DNA from: Tomocerus qinae
Taxonomy: Eukaryota; Arthropoda; Collembola; Entomobryomorpha; Tomoceridae
Assembly (NCBI GenBank): GCA_020055645.1
Contig: CM034547.1
Location: forward strand, 930,001 to 994,000
DNA: 64,000 bases
Reading direction: 5' to 3'
In this document: positions 45,446-58,260 of the stretch, piece after piece
Numbering within the stretch: position 1 is the first letter of the stretch
Layout of the letters: each line of letters starts with the position of its first letter
The notes under the pieces: model-generated
Database searches by the model: none
What the model was told of the DNA's origin: nothing
Seen by the model: only the letters and a program-made list of their open reading frames with translations
Translations under genes and position numbers: made by a program

Positions 45446-48400
45446 ATGAGTCAAAATAGACGAAAGCCACACCAAAGAACAAACTCTCAAAAAACCTGTG
45501 TAAATCCATTATTTGAGAAGTGGCTCATAGAATGGAGAGAAGAAGCTGCTCAAAAAAATTCTAAAATGCAATATGTATATGCCAAAGTAAGACAAAAAAA
45601 TAATGTTTTAATAGACCTTTTCGCGGTTAGGCACTTTTGGTGGGCAGAACATGGATAGGGTACGTGGACTATCTATGTTGGCCCACCAAAAGTGCCTAAC
45701 CGCGAAAAGGTCTAATTGTAGCACTTCCTGTTTTTATATTTTTTGTGTTTTTATTCCTTCATCATTGGTTGTTATTGTTGATTGTGATTGTTGAATAGAA
45801 ATGATATAATATTATATGTATATATGCTATGGTATCCAGTTATATTTCTATACTATTGAGATTGACCTTTTCACGGTTTCTGAATTGGTAAGTAAGTATA
45901 AATTACTCAAGAACCAGAAGAGATACCTACTATGGGTACATTAGTAGCAGTTTCCGAAACTATCCTTCATTTCAATTTTGAAAATCTCAATCTTCTACGA
46001 TTCGTAAAACAGGAGTTATGATATTTTTCTACCAAAAAGGTATAGAGAAAAATCCCAAGGAATATAGAATATAATATTATAGAAAAGGAATGGCGGATTA
46101 TTCGATTTATTGGGGGTTCGGAACAAGTGAAAATGTGTGAAAAATTTACATGACTACAGCCGATCCCTAATTCCCCCCTCTTGGGGATCCCAATTTAAAT
46201 ACACACTCGCCAAGTGACGTCACTTGGCGAGCTTTCCCACCCACTTTTCATTTTTCCATGGGGATCTGCCACGGGTTGGAAAAATCCTTACATTCTCCTA
46301 TATTCCACTCAAAATACAAAATACTGTTTGTTCCATGTTAGTTTGGTATTACCCATTGCGGAGTGGCACTTGGATACGCATTCTGATTGGCTGAAATTTT
46401 TTGAAATCCAGCCTTCTGATTGGCTATTGCTATAACGAATATTTTATAGATTCCCCAGATGGGGGAATTTTAGCAACACTTTACAATTTACTACAAATTA
46501 CAATGCACTACATGAATATTATACACAGGAGGATGCACACAAAGATTATAACTTTGCAAGGTACAAGAACGGAATCATTCTCATTCTACTATTATGAATC
46601 ATTTACTGCGTATAGTAATTGAAAATCATGATGTTGAAGTGTGAAATGTGAATTATTGATAAACTGCCTCCGATTGGGATAGATGACACATTCGGTTTTA
46701 TTTTACTGCATTGACAGTTGCAAACACATAATTTTACTCAACCTTGTTTTTGGGCAATATTGAAAAGAAAATCAAGCATAAGAATCAGTACTGAAATTTA
46801 AAAATTAAAATAATTAAAGTGCATAGATATTCACTTCCCTTCGCTTTAACACCTAACCTCAACCTTGGTCTTATCGTTCAACAAATTGACATAATTTTGC
46901 TATCTCAAACTCTCAGACGGCCGTCTCTTACTGTTTTTTGGGTATGCTCTAAGGTTTCTATGTAAAACCAACTGCCATTTACCCATTCAGCGTTTGTATT
47001 GACTTTTTCAAATTATCTCCATTTAAATCTTCAGCATTTACCGATTAAATCATTATTCATTGACTATTTAAATTATTTCATTGACCCGTTAAATATATTC
47101 CATAGATATATTACAAAATCTTACCCTATTTAGCGTGCTTTTCAAGCTCATTTATAATCCTATTATTTGGTATTTATTTTGAAGAATTATAGACCACTCA
47201 TTCTACAGATTTAGCTTTGTTTCCTAATTTTATTCAGAATTCTTTTAAGGAAAATTAAAGTTTCTGGATAATTAAAATATGGCGTAATTAATTGTCAGCT
47301 TTTAACCGGGAGACTGAGGCATAAATGTTTATTAAATTGCGTTCTATTTTAATTATCCAGAAACTACTTTTCCTAATCTAAAAAATTCAAAATCCGTAAA
47401 ATTCTGAATGTTATTGTTATTACTATTATAGGTTGAATACAATTATGTGTTTGTAACTGTCAATGCAGTAAAATAAAACCGAATGTGTCATCTGTCCCAA
47501 TCGGAGGCAGTTTATCAATAATTCACATTTCACACTTCAACATCATGATTTTCAATTACTATACGCAGTAAATGATTCATAATAGTAGAATGAGAATGAT
47601 TCCGTTCTTGTACCTTGCAAAGTTATAATCTTTGTGTGCATCCTCTTGTGTATAATATTCATGTAGTGCATTGTAATTTGTAGTAAATTGTAAAGTGTAG
47701 CTAAAATTCCCCCATCTGGGGAATCTATAAAATATTCGCTATAGCAATAGACAATCAGAAGGCTGGATTTCAAAAAATTTCAGCCAATCAGAATGCGTAT
47801 CCAAGTGCCACTCCGCAATGGGTAATACCAAACTACCATGGAACAAACAGTAAGTGGTTTTCCTTTGTACTTTTTAGTATTAAAATCAGAACTCCTACGA
47901 ATCGTGTAGAATATTGACATTTTCAAAATTGAAATGTTGAATGTAGGATATAGTTTCGGAAACTGCTAATGATCTACACATTGTAGGTATCTCTTCTGGT
48001 TCTTGAGTAATTTATAATTTTGTCAGAATTGTACAAAACTACTAGTAAACTTCAACCACTGGGCCACTAATTGAGAAACCGTCAGTTTCTGATACTTTTT
48101 TGAGTTGCGGTTGCTATATTTGTTCATAAACGGTTAACGTCAAGCCGTTTATTTCTCGTTTTGTTTTTGATATATTAAGGCCTTAGCATCTTTAAGAAGA
48201 TATCCGTTGATACTATCTAGCGGGCGAGAATGTTTATTGTTAGAATACTTTGGTACCGTCCTATGCAAAATGATCGATGCTCGTCTTTCCAAGGAAAATA
48301 TTGTCACAGGTAATAATGGTTTAATTAACTTAAAAGTAAAGATGGGAAAAAATATTTAAAGTCAGAGATGTTTCACATAAAAAATGAGGCCATATAACTT

Positions 48401-51400
48401 TTTATTTTTTCTTACCATTTAATCAGATCAATCGTCCCAAAGCCTCGAGTCAGATGAAGTAGGAGTTGTACAGGATATTATTGAAACGGCGTCTCAAGAT
48501 GCATCTAATAAGCAATCAAGTAAGCGTCGCAAAAGAGGAAATTGTAAAGAAAACTTGAAAATGAATTCCAATAAGGTATCCTCTTGAATATGGTGTATTT
48601 ATATTATATGATTCATTAGTTAAGATCAGTGTACAAAATACCATTTACCACTTACCAGTGGTAAGTGGTTTTTAATGGTATTTAACGTTAAATACCACTA
48701 CCTAAAAAGTAGTGGTAAGTGGTATAAATGGTATAAATGGTAAAAAATAGTTTCATTTAAATTTCGTGTTCGAATTTTGAACAAAATTCGGGGCCAAAGT
48801 ATGAAATAGCTTAGCAGATGATCATTGTTGTCACAAATTGATAAGTGCTAATCAATCAGAGTAGGATTCAACCAATGGAGGCGCTAACAACCCTTGCCGA
48901 TTGAGAAATTAATTGCAATTAAATAAGCATCAACTTTAAATTGGTGATACCAAATACAATCTTTCTTTCTTCATTTTTTTATAACTTTTGGTGTGCAATC
49001 AAATAAATATGATTAATTTAATTGATTAAGGGGCTAATTGGAAATATTTCATAAAAAACAAAGTTTTAAAAGTTATATTTTAGGAAGTCTAAGTCTAGTG
49101 TATCTGTACTCAGCTGTCTAATCAATCGCTAAAATTTACCATTTTTACCATTAAGTGCATTTTTATACGGGGAGAAACTGCAAAGCAGGCAGCGCATTGC
49201 CCGAAGGGCAATGTGTGGTTTCACCACTTATTATACGGGGAGAAACTGCAAAGCAGGCAGCGCATTGCCCGAAGGGCAATGTGTGGTTTCACCACTTATA
49301 CTGCACTTCTGACGTAGGTAAAATTTTGTCAACTGGAATTGCTCGTAAACTAGCAGCTTTTATGAAATAATGCAAGTTACCGAAAACGTAAAGCATTTCT
49401 TTGCGTGGTGTGCTTTAATATCAAATCAGCTTTTCCGTGTCAACTTTAGCCGTAGGAACCGGAAGAATGAATTTTGAAATTGTTTGGTCATCTAATTTAT
49501 CTCCTTGGCTACTTGGTACAATGCGTCATAGTCAATTGGGTACTGGATAGAGTGTATGGACTAGGAAACTAGGAATACACATTGAACATTCCATTTCCTA
49601 ATTCAATCTCCGTAGATACGGAGTACTGAGTGCACTGCACTGAGTGATGACGGCCATGTCGGATTTAAAGATGCATTATTCCTGTTACTATACGTAGTAT
49701 TCCCATTCTCAATAATCCCAGTTACATTCACACCTCAATGCAAATACGGAGTACTGAGAACAATTCCAGGGATTGAAAATATATTAGGCTTGAGGTTACT
49801 TACAGGGATTTAAAAAATAAACAATGAGGGAAAATTTCAGGGATGAAAAAAATATCATTGAGTGCGATTCCAGGCATCCAAAATGTCTAATTGTAATAGG
49901 CATGCATATCTATAATGCTCATCATTACTATATACTATTACAAACATTTACGCTTTGCTGGCTTCTGTTGTACTAACTACGAGGATACCAACTATTTATC
50001 TCACTCAAGCGGGGGTTTGGGGGCGGCAGTCCCCAATAAAAAATAATATTTTATTACATATATAATATATTATTAATAATTTTGCGGAAATAACAAATTT
50101 ATAAAGATCAAATAGCATATTATATATCATTTTTCCATAAACGTAAAATTTACATTATAACCTAGGCAGTGATAAATATTTCGGAAATGACAACTTTACT
50201 AGAGTACTGTACATTGTCATGCATGGTATTGATACCTACATAATTAATTCCGAAATATTCATAATCTAGTTAAATCTTTTGTAGTTCGTAGTTATATGAT
50301 AGTTATAACCAGATATATCAAAAAAAACAATAAAATAAAAAATATAACAGGTAAAACCCTGGAAAAATATACGGTGAGAATGCCAGCAAAACTTAAAAAC
50401 AAGGCATTATTTAGAGATTGCGGTATGAGAAAATAATGAAATTTTGCAAAAGTATTCTCCTAAATAATCTCCCCGTGCGTTTAAAGCTATTCCCTTGCAA
50501 TTCTTCAACACTGATATCGAACAGACTTTGTAATTGTTGTTATAATTGACAATAATTTCAAAATGAGATATCAAATTTCAACTTAACTTAAATCTAACGT
50601 TTGGTAGATTTAAAGTTGAAAACTAAGGTTACAGTTATGAATGAAATTTTGACATTGCATTTAATTTTTATACACCCTCATATTAGGAGTGCAATCATGT
50701 AATGATTTAAAGAAAACAAATAGAATATTTATTTTATCTAGAATATAGGCACAAAAAATTGCCATATCGTCAACTCTCCTTAGCTTCGTTGTTGACATTA
50801 AATCCATTATGCTATTTTATTACAAAGGCGTACAAAGATATAAGGGCAACAAATTCCTCTTTTACGAAATATTTTCCATCCCTACATAGGTTAACTACAT
50901 TGACGGGCCAGGAAAACAAATACATTTTGAGGTTTTGGCTCATGTACTCATGTCACAAAACAAATGTTCAAAGATAATTCAAATGACTTAACTTTAAACG
51001 CACGAGGAGATATTTAGGAGAATACTTTTGCAAAATTTCATTATTTTCTCATACCGCAATCTCTAAATAATGCCTTGTTTTTAAGTTTTGCTGACATTCT
51101 CACCGTATATTTTTCCAGGTTTTTACCTGTTATATTTTTACCACTGTGATGGTAAAAAAGGCTGAAAAGTGGTAAATTTTGTACACTGGTTAAGATACTC
51201 ATTCGACTTTAAGTTTCACGTATAGTGTATAGTAGTGATTAAGAAATGAATAACTATATATAAATTATAAACAACTATGATAGTGAATAAAAATGTATTT
51301 AGTTAATAATAAAATTATAGTTACAAAAAATGGTTCAAAACAAAATATTTAAATAAATGAATATTATATTTAGGCAAAAGGGGGGAGTAGGTATATACCA

Positions 51401-54400
51401 GCTTATCGATCTGGAGGCTACGCGTTATTGGTGACACTTTTAGCAAAGGAAGATACTCCTGGATATCGTGGGTACATGTTGAAAAGTGAGTTGCAGAGGG
51501 ATGCGCAGATTTATTGCGACTCTTCTTTCACACGAAGTGAAAATCCGGGATCTAATTACACCGCTTGGAACACAATGAGCACCCTCGTCAATAAAGATCT
51601 TGTAATTAGACAAGGAAACCCTGTCAAGTTAGTGAAAATGTTCCTCAAATATAATATCAAGAAATGGTGTCCCAGTAATACCAAGTTTTTGCTATAATTA
51701 CCAGCAACTGCATGAGGAAAATCAGTTTATAGATTTATTCCATGCGCCTGTTTTTTTCCTCCTTTTAATAATTTTAATTTGTACCAATTTATACTAATAC
51801 AAAATACCAATACAAATAGAATTAAACATTACATAATGGTGCTAATAATGAACAATTTAATGATCATGACATTTTTGGTATAGGTTCCTTTTATCAATCG
51901 AAGGCAGAGAATTGGCCAAGAAATTAGTTAAAGCCGATGGAAAAGAACAGAATTCTGCAAGCAGTCAATCTGCTACATCAAGTATGATTTTCCCGCCAAT
52001 TAAATTATCCCATCAAAAACTAGATTTTGACAGTCAGTAAACTCCGAAAAGCGTGAAGAGTTAAAAATGGGAAAAAGATATATTCCCCGATAATTTTTGA
52101 TTCATTAGACAACATATTGTATTGTTTTTTCAGCTGAAGATGAAGCTGAACTAATGGGAAAAGTTGATTTTCATCGTGTGACCTTAGAACCTGGTCGATT
52201 TGAAGTATTTCTTTGCGTAGACACTGGAGAAACTAACGCGTAAGTACAAAGTATTTTCAAAGCTGATCTTAAAGTAAGAGTATGAAAGTTCCACACCTAG
52301 GTGCATCTGGGCGTGGAAAAGCATACTTTTTCACCAACCACTCATATTCTTAGGTATTTTTTTTCTTATTTTAATTTAATACCATCAAGATCAACATTAA
52401 TACATTAATTTAGGATTATAGTAAGAGATGTGGTTGGCTTTGTCGGCCAGTCTACACGTAGATATAAAGAAACGAGTTTTTGGGAGGGCCGAAATTTCAT
52501 TTATAGACCTCTACATATTGACTATACATAAACATGTAGTGGGACAAGCGCATGGAATTCTGCCAGTATTCTTGTATAAAGGTTTGTATGTACTCTCGCG
52601 TTTTTTTAAAACTGGACGAAAAAAAATGCTGCGCCCCAGGCTCCATGTTAAACTAGGCTAAAATGAGGCGCAGCATTTTTTTGTCTAAATATTTAATGGC
52701 TACACAATATGTCCGTATTATTTTGTAATTAATGACATTAATGAGTAAGGACAAGACTGTCAGGGCTGATTTTGTTTTACATTTAAACTCGCTTAGGCAT
52801 CAAAAATTGGTCTACTAATTAATCAACGGTCTATGAAATTCGGGCCAATGCACAGTCGCTCGAAATTTACTCATTTCAAAATTTTTCTAGTACACTACTA
52901 GCACACTACCACAGCGGTTTCAACTAGTTTTTAGTTATTGTTATCTTCTTTCAAAGTCAATGTACAGGAGAGGTTACGACCTACAGTATGTATAGAAAGT
53001 GGGTATACATAGGAGATAACACATTACCAATCAGAAGCGATTTTCACTGCGGTTATTATTTGAAAAAAGTCTCTTTGTGATAATTTTTACAGTAGAGCTG
53101 TAAAATACGGATCAAATTGGTAAACCTACAGGGAGTTTGACCAATTTGAATTTGACATTGACGTTGAAAGAAGATAGTTCAACTAGATATTTTCTTTTTC
53201 TTGGATTTCGGGGAAGGGTAAAAATTTATATTTCAGTATCTTTCTGCTTATAACGTTTTGGTGCGTTTTGAGCTCCAGAATGAGATAATAAATAGATCTT
53301 TACGACAGTTTTTTATAATGGAACAATTTGTATACATATACGTAATTAAAGACATTATTTTGTGTAGAAAAGGTAAAAAAGAAGAGGTGATTGGGGAGCT
53401 GCAGAAGAATGGAGTAAATGTAGAAGTGACGAGACTTAGTGTCGGAGATTTTGTTTGGATCATCAGAGAGAGCGTGGCGATGTCCGGAAATCGACGTCTG
53501 ACCATCTCCAGAGCTCACGACATGATCCTACCCTTTATTGTTGAAAGAAAACGAGCAGATGATTTTGCGGGAAGTATAAAAGATGGTCGATTCCATGAAC
53601 AAAAGCACCGACTGCAGAAAACGGGACTGAAACCGATTTATTTAATGGAGGCCTACGGCAGTGGGGACTGGGGATTGGCCGAAGGGGCTCTCGCTCAGGC
53701 ACTAGCCAACACCCAAGTCGCGAACGAATTTATGATCCAAGAAACATCAAATATTAAGGAGACTTGTGCATACCTCACACACATGACTCGTCACCTGTCC
53801 AACATTTATGGGGTAAGGAAAGCACTTAAATAAGCTTCCTGGGTGTTTTAAGGCCAGTAAAACCAAATCCGGGATGTGGGATATACAGAGATGCGCAAAT
53901 ATAACTATATAAGGAGACAGGCCCGTATTTATAATTCAAATAAAATTTTAAAGATATTTAGGAAATATTTAAGGAATTTTAAGATTAATTAATTAGATTT
54001 AAAAAATAAATTGTAAATGTAGAAATTTTTTCTTCGACCATTTAATATTTTTTGGGAACTTTTGCATGCATCGCTATGGCTAATCTAGTAGTACATGAAA
54101 CAACTCAAAGTATCAAATACTAAATGAAAATTATTTTTATAGACGAGGAGGATTTCTAATTGCACTAAAGAGGAATGGCCTTCATTAAAAAGTTCATCAA
54201 CCAATACGTATCTTATGACATTTAGCGACTTCAACGAGTTTGGTATTAAATTAAAGGTGGGTGTTGTTATTACTTACGAAGTATTAATTTTTATTTAGCA
54301 TTTATTATCACTTGTGACTTATTACTATTTTTTGTGATTTTGTAAATTGTAAGTATTCATTATTAACTAGCGACTTCTAGCCCAGTTTTTATGAGAATGT

Positions 54401-55384
54401 TTATCGTATCCAAGGACGTATTTAGGGGGGGGGTGCTTAAGCACCCCCTAAATTTTCCAAAAACACACAAATAATTCTCAAAAATTGATGAAAAGTAGTT
54501 TTATACATAAGAAAAATCTGCTCGTATGTTTATAAGCACCCCCTTAATTTGATTTCTAGATACGCCCTTGATCGTATCTGTCCATCCACGTTCAGATTTC
54601 TGTTTCGTCAGATTTTAATCAGTCAGTTAGCAGCTCCGTCCGCATACATAATATAACAAAACATAATGCGATACTACAGCTTTTATTTAAAAGACCAGAG
54701 ACCAGCAGATCCCCAACGTCAGGAAGTATGCCTAGCAGATACAGTTTCATGTGCCTGGCCAATTAACTGATTTAACAATAGTTGGACGAAATAGATATAT
54801 TTTAAATATACTTTTTTCTTAATAGTATCTTGAGGTTATGAATAAAAGTATTTTGAGGCTCTTTTTGGCATACCAAATTACAAAATAAATTTTTTCACAA
54901 AATCGAAAGAAGAATGTCTTGAACCCCAAAAAAATTATTTTAAACATAGTAGTTTGTATTTTGAAGAAAAATTGAATGTTTTGTATTTTGAGACTGAAAA
55001 TTTTGTATTTTGACCAACTATGGCTTTGTCCTTTCCTGAAGTTTAAGTCAGTAACCTTTTTGAGTGGCTACTCGCTAGTTCCTTACATCCATTTGAGTGG
55101 TTTATTATTTGTGATTAATATTATTTCAGAACTGGACTGTGACTGAAATGTTTGCTCGTCAATTAATGCGGTTGAGAGGTCTCTCGGTGGACAGAGCTTA
55201 TGCGATTGTCCAGAAATATCCAAGTCTTCAGGTTCTCCTCAGGGAATATCGACATTGTGAAAATGACAAGGAAAGAGATTTGTTACTAGCGAATATATTT
55301 TATGGATCTGGAGGGAAGACTGTCGGCCCTGCTATCAGCAAAGCTTTATTCAAATTATATAATAATAGAATTCTGACATCTTAA
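45446..55384 (+). CDS. MUS81: MUS81, crossover junction endonuclease subunit
   Basis: Catalytic subunit of the MUS81-EME1 nuclease, which cuts replication forks and recombination intermediates in the nucleus. Nine exons: 45446-45586, 48180-48309, 48427-48575, 51374-51627, 51884-51981, 52134-52239, 53368-53812, 54143-54256, 55130-55384. They total 1692 bp, 563 residues (human about 551), with every junction in phase and GT-AG. The N-terminal helix-hairpin-helix region (about 1-88) has [15 protein letters not shown] and [12 protein letters not shown] winged helix (about 141-250) has [17 protein letters not shown]. The XPF-type nuclease (about 280-440) has VDTGET (Asp287), VGDFVW (Asp320) and VERKRADD (352-358). 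The C-terminal hairpin domain has [12 protein letters not shown]. The catalytic motif is intact, so the gene is probably functional. ATTAAA at 55537 is a possible poly(A) signal. Intron 1 (2.6 kb) and intron 3 (2.8 kb) are largely transposon. Confidence 0.95.
45612..45714. mobile_element. 103-bp palindromic MITE in MUS81 intron 1
   Basis: TAGACCTTTTCGCGGTTAGG...CACTTTTGGTGGGC with its inverted copy. TA lies at both ends, fitting a Tc1/mariner-type target. It begins 25 bp after the exon 1 donor. Confidence 0.85.
45897..48016. mobile_element. Large foldback element in MUS81 intron 1
   Basis: Left arm about 45897-46735, right arm about 47460-48016, inverted and about 95% alike where paired (for example CTCAAGAACCAGAAGAGATA; GATTCCCCAGATGGGGGAAT). 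Matching 73-residue frames read from both arms (46401-46622 plus, 47552-47773 minus) because the arms are copies, not because of a gene. The left arm has about 280 extra bp (46035-46315), which include GTGACGTCACTTGGCGAG and an R1-like part. The loop (46736-47460) holds a smaller inverted repeat at 47258-47373. Confidence 0.8.
49163..49298. repeat. 68-bp perfect tandem duplication
   Basis: Two head-to-tail copies of a unit with ATACGGGGAGAAACTGCAAA, ATTGCCCGAAGGGCAAT (a palindrome) and GTGTGGTTTCACCACTTA. The frame 49155-49370 simply reads through the duplication. The sequence 49300-50336 is non-coding and contains CCAGGGATTGAAAATA and GGGGGTTTGGGGGCGGCAGT stretches like 28210-28415 reversed. 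Confidence 0.8.
50337..51138. mobile_element. Inverted-repeat element nested in hAT MITE
   Basis: Arms of about 150 bp: left ATATAACAGGTAAAACCC, then AGCAAAACTTAAAAACAAGG and CTCCCCGTGCGTTTAAA. The right arm is the complement, ending at about 51138. The loop of about 500 bp has a 72-residue frame (50759-50977) without features. The tip resembles that at 27133. Confidence 0.8.
52610..52920. repeat. Hairpin and repeat T copy 2 in MUS81 intron 6
   Basis: AAAAAAAATGCTGCGCC at 52619 pairs with GGCGCAGCATTTTTTT at 52667-52682. From 52700 the sequence follows family T (TTTACATTTAAACTCGCTTA, ATTGGTCTACTAATTAATCA). The short frame 52428-52661 is intronic. The region 52921-53367 is plain intron, with GATCAAATTGGTAAACCTAC resembling the centre of the 6666 foldback. 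Confidence 0.6.
54415..54575. repeat. G-run-bounded repeat, copy 4, in MUS81 intron 8
   Basis: GGACGTATTTAGGGGGGGGG...GCACCCCCTAAATTTTCC at the left and AAGCACCCCCTTAATTTG...GATACGCCCTTG at the right, an inverted layout like 17510-17755. The rest of intron 8 (54576-55129) is AT-rich with several TTGTATTTTGA repeats near 54950-55010. Confidence 0.5.
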
Positions 55385-58260
55385 GAGATTTTGTAGTGAC
55401 GATCAACAGTTTAACAATGAACCACCGCAAAAATTACCAAGCTTTGACTATTAGTTTTTCCATATATCGACAATCGACAATACATTTTCTAAAAACATCC
55501 AACACATGTTTTTAAAATAGAAACTTTTGTTTGAAAATTAAACAAGATTTAATTTACAGAATTTTATAAAGTTTAAAGCGAAATGACGAAATGTTGTCGA
55601 TATAATTGGTCTAAAAATTTGTCAAAGCATTTTCATGAAAACTGAAACTCTTCTCACTTTTTGATATTTCTTTTCTACTCCAGAATGCTTTCTCGATTTT
55701 CTTTTCCAGTACTTAGGATATGAAATTGAACGCGTGAAGCAGGAAAAGAAAGAATCTTGACTGAAGTATAAACGTGAAATATTCCGTATGTTTGTAAGTA
55801 TGTTGCATACCAACGCCAACGTAACGCCAACGCACCCAAAGAGGTTATAAACTGTAGAGCCAAAACCGTAATGCCTTTCAATGGTACAAAAATCAATCCC
55901 TATTTTCTTCGATTATGCATTAGTAGGTATCGTAAAAATTTCGCACCGTTTCACGGCGGAGCTATTCATCAATGTTATAAAGAAAATATTCTCCACTTTA
56001 ACTCTATTCCCTTAATATTATTAGAACCTCTTTGAACGCACCATAGTTGACCGTTGTATGTATCTCCGTATCGTTTTGTAATGACTACACTAACTATCAG
56101 TACCTATTCGTGCTTTACATTTCAACAGCCTTAGAAATTTACTAATTGGTCTACTAAGTAATCAATGGTTTATTAGTAATCAAATAATACGCGATAAAAT
56201 CGAAAAAGTGTTCTGAAAGAAATCAAAAGATGACAAAATCATATAATGGCATTTTAATAGTCGACTGAGTTTTCCAAAATTGATTCACAAAAGCTATACA
56301 AAGGCTGAATGTTTGTCAGGGTTCTGTTTACCAAAAAATAGGTAAATTAAATTAAATCATTTTGTAATGTCTAATCGATTTTTACAATTTTTAATCCGAG
56401 TAATATTTAACTGGATATTATAGCTATATATTATACATTCATTTTTACCGTTTCTTAATAAGTTTTTGTAACAGCCGCAAACCTGAAGGGGCCATTAAAT
56501 GTCTTTTAGCTCGCCTGATAAGGCAGCTTATTTAAACATAGAAATTCTTAATTTTTCCATTTGGTACCCTGTAAATGTGAAATGATTAATAAAATTAAGT
56601 CATAAAATAGTAACTCAACTAGTTTTAGCTCGCCTGAGGAAGTGGACTTATAGAACCGCAGTTTGTCTCGTAAGTCTGTGAACACGATAACTTTCGAACG
56701 CATTTACTGAAGTTGACCAAAATTGTCAAAAACATTGCTTATGAACCTGTGACGAACTCCATTTGTTTTGATTGTTGAGAAACTCACATTGTATCCATTT
56801 TGATTGTCAAAGGGAAAAATTAAATAGACATTAAAATTGTTAGCGGGATAGCATACAGTTTCACTCACATAACTTGTCAAAATTGAGATATGATAGTAAA
56901 TCAGCTTAAAATGGAATTACCAATTATAGAAACGAAATTATTTTTTTCAATTGGATAGTCTGTATTAATCGATTTCCATTTTCTGTTCATTCTGATATTC
57001 AATATTGATCTACTTTGAATTTTTGTTTTCATGGACATTGGACCGATTTTTGTTTATTTTAAAGGTCGGTTGTAATCTATTTTGAATTTTATATTTCCGT
57101 TTTTCGATGGTTTATTTTGATAGCCAATTACCATTTTATCATAAAATTTTATGAAAGTAGTATGAAAGTTTCATACACTACAAAAATTTACATCAAGGAA
57201 CAAAAGGAATACCTTTTTTACAAAATAGGTAGGGGCAAGGTGGGCTTAATTTCTATAGCAATACATTTATTGTAAATACACAGGTGAGGAAAGGACTCTA
57301 TATTACCATTGAAATGATAAGGACAAACTCTGGGACGGATCGTCCCAGCTCATGGTACCAATCCAAATTCAGTTAGGAACTAATTTTCATTCGAATGATC
57401 ATAGAGATTACCATAAAAATTGATAGTCATTTAGTTTACAATTAATTTGAAGTACTTAATACCTATGTATCGAGATTAACGTAAAATTTTCAACAAATTA
57501 AACTCACGATGCAATCTATGCAATGGAACACGCAACAATTGCAATCATGGAAATCTGCAATCCCATTGGCAAAATGCATCCACCAATGAAAAAGACTTTA
57601 ATAACCTCGTTTTATGACAATTTCAAGTCCCTAAATGCTAAAGTACGAATATATAGAGGTGGAAATTCTGAGAGCTTAACTGTAATTTGTTTTCAGAAAT
57701 AATTAAATAAATAGTGAAATTCTCGTTCCCTACTTGTCCTCGTCCATACTCCACTCCACGCTCTCACTCCAACTCGATCCTCACTGGGCAGCAGGGAATG
57801 TGCTAAATTTTTATAATCCACTGAACAACTTTGACTCATTGGCCCCCTAACCCACAGGCGTGAGTTAAACGAAATTCCTGAGGAATTTCATTCTGAAATC
57901 GACACTATTAATCTACTCAATCTACATTTCAACCGGCCGGTCATTTTAGTCACTGGTTATCAAAGATTTTCAAACGGAGTCCATACTCCAGCCTCAGCTC
58001 CGGGGCAATGGGAAGTTGCTCAATGATCATGATCCTCAATCTCACTCTCAGTTCCTCCAAACTCATTGACCTGACCCCATGTGAACCTCAGAGATTAAGC
58101 CCAGCGAACTTCTTGAGGAAGTTCAATCTGAAATAGGCACTTTTAAATTATAAATGCGACACCTAAATAAGTAGTCAACGAATCCATTAACTGAAAAGCC
58201 TAGGATATATTTGACTGAAATGTTTTAGCCGGGAGCCACCGCAAATTCGGAATAATAAAA
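55385..58260. other. MUS81-to-THAP interval: dispersed repeats only
   Basis: Repeat T copy 3 at about 56035-56180. Repeat S heads lie at 56508-56530 (AGCTCGCCTGATAAGGCAGC) and 56632-56755 (with CACGATAACTTTCGAACGCA). An S-like inner array is at 56950-57130. R1 copy 2 at 57232-57415 has the GGGACGGATCGTCCC palindrome. A diverged direct duplication lies at 57745-57912 and 57978-58145, sharing AAATTCCTGAGGAATTTC/AACTTCTTGAGGAAGTTC motifs. The open frames here are short and unrecognised. Confidence 0.6.

Larger units (their letters stand above)
48627..51188. mobile_element. hAT-type MITE copy 1 in MUS81 intron 3, with nested insert
   Basis: Ends CAGTGTACAAAATACC and its complement, with a perfect 8-bp target duplication GTTAAGAT (48619-48626, 51189-51196). 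The outer 590 bp match the copy at 62460-63049. The extra sequence, from about 49164 to 51138, is one or more later insertions at a GCATTTTTA site. Confidence 0.9.

Noticed and set aside
46401-47773. Two nearly identical 73-codon frames on opposite strands
   Set aside because: They are the same repeat-arm sequence read in both arms of a foldback element, not a gene pair.
55622-55896. Minus-strand frames of 65-73 codons downstream of MUS81
   Set aside because: No domain, signal or splice support; they probably lie in or after the MUS81 3' UTR.
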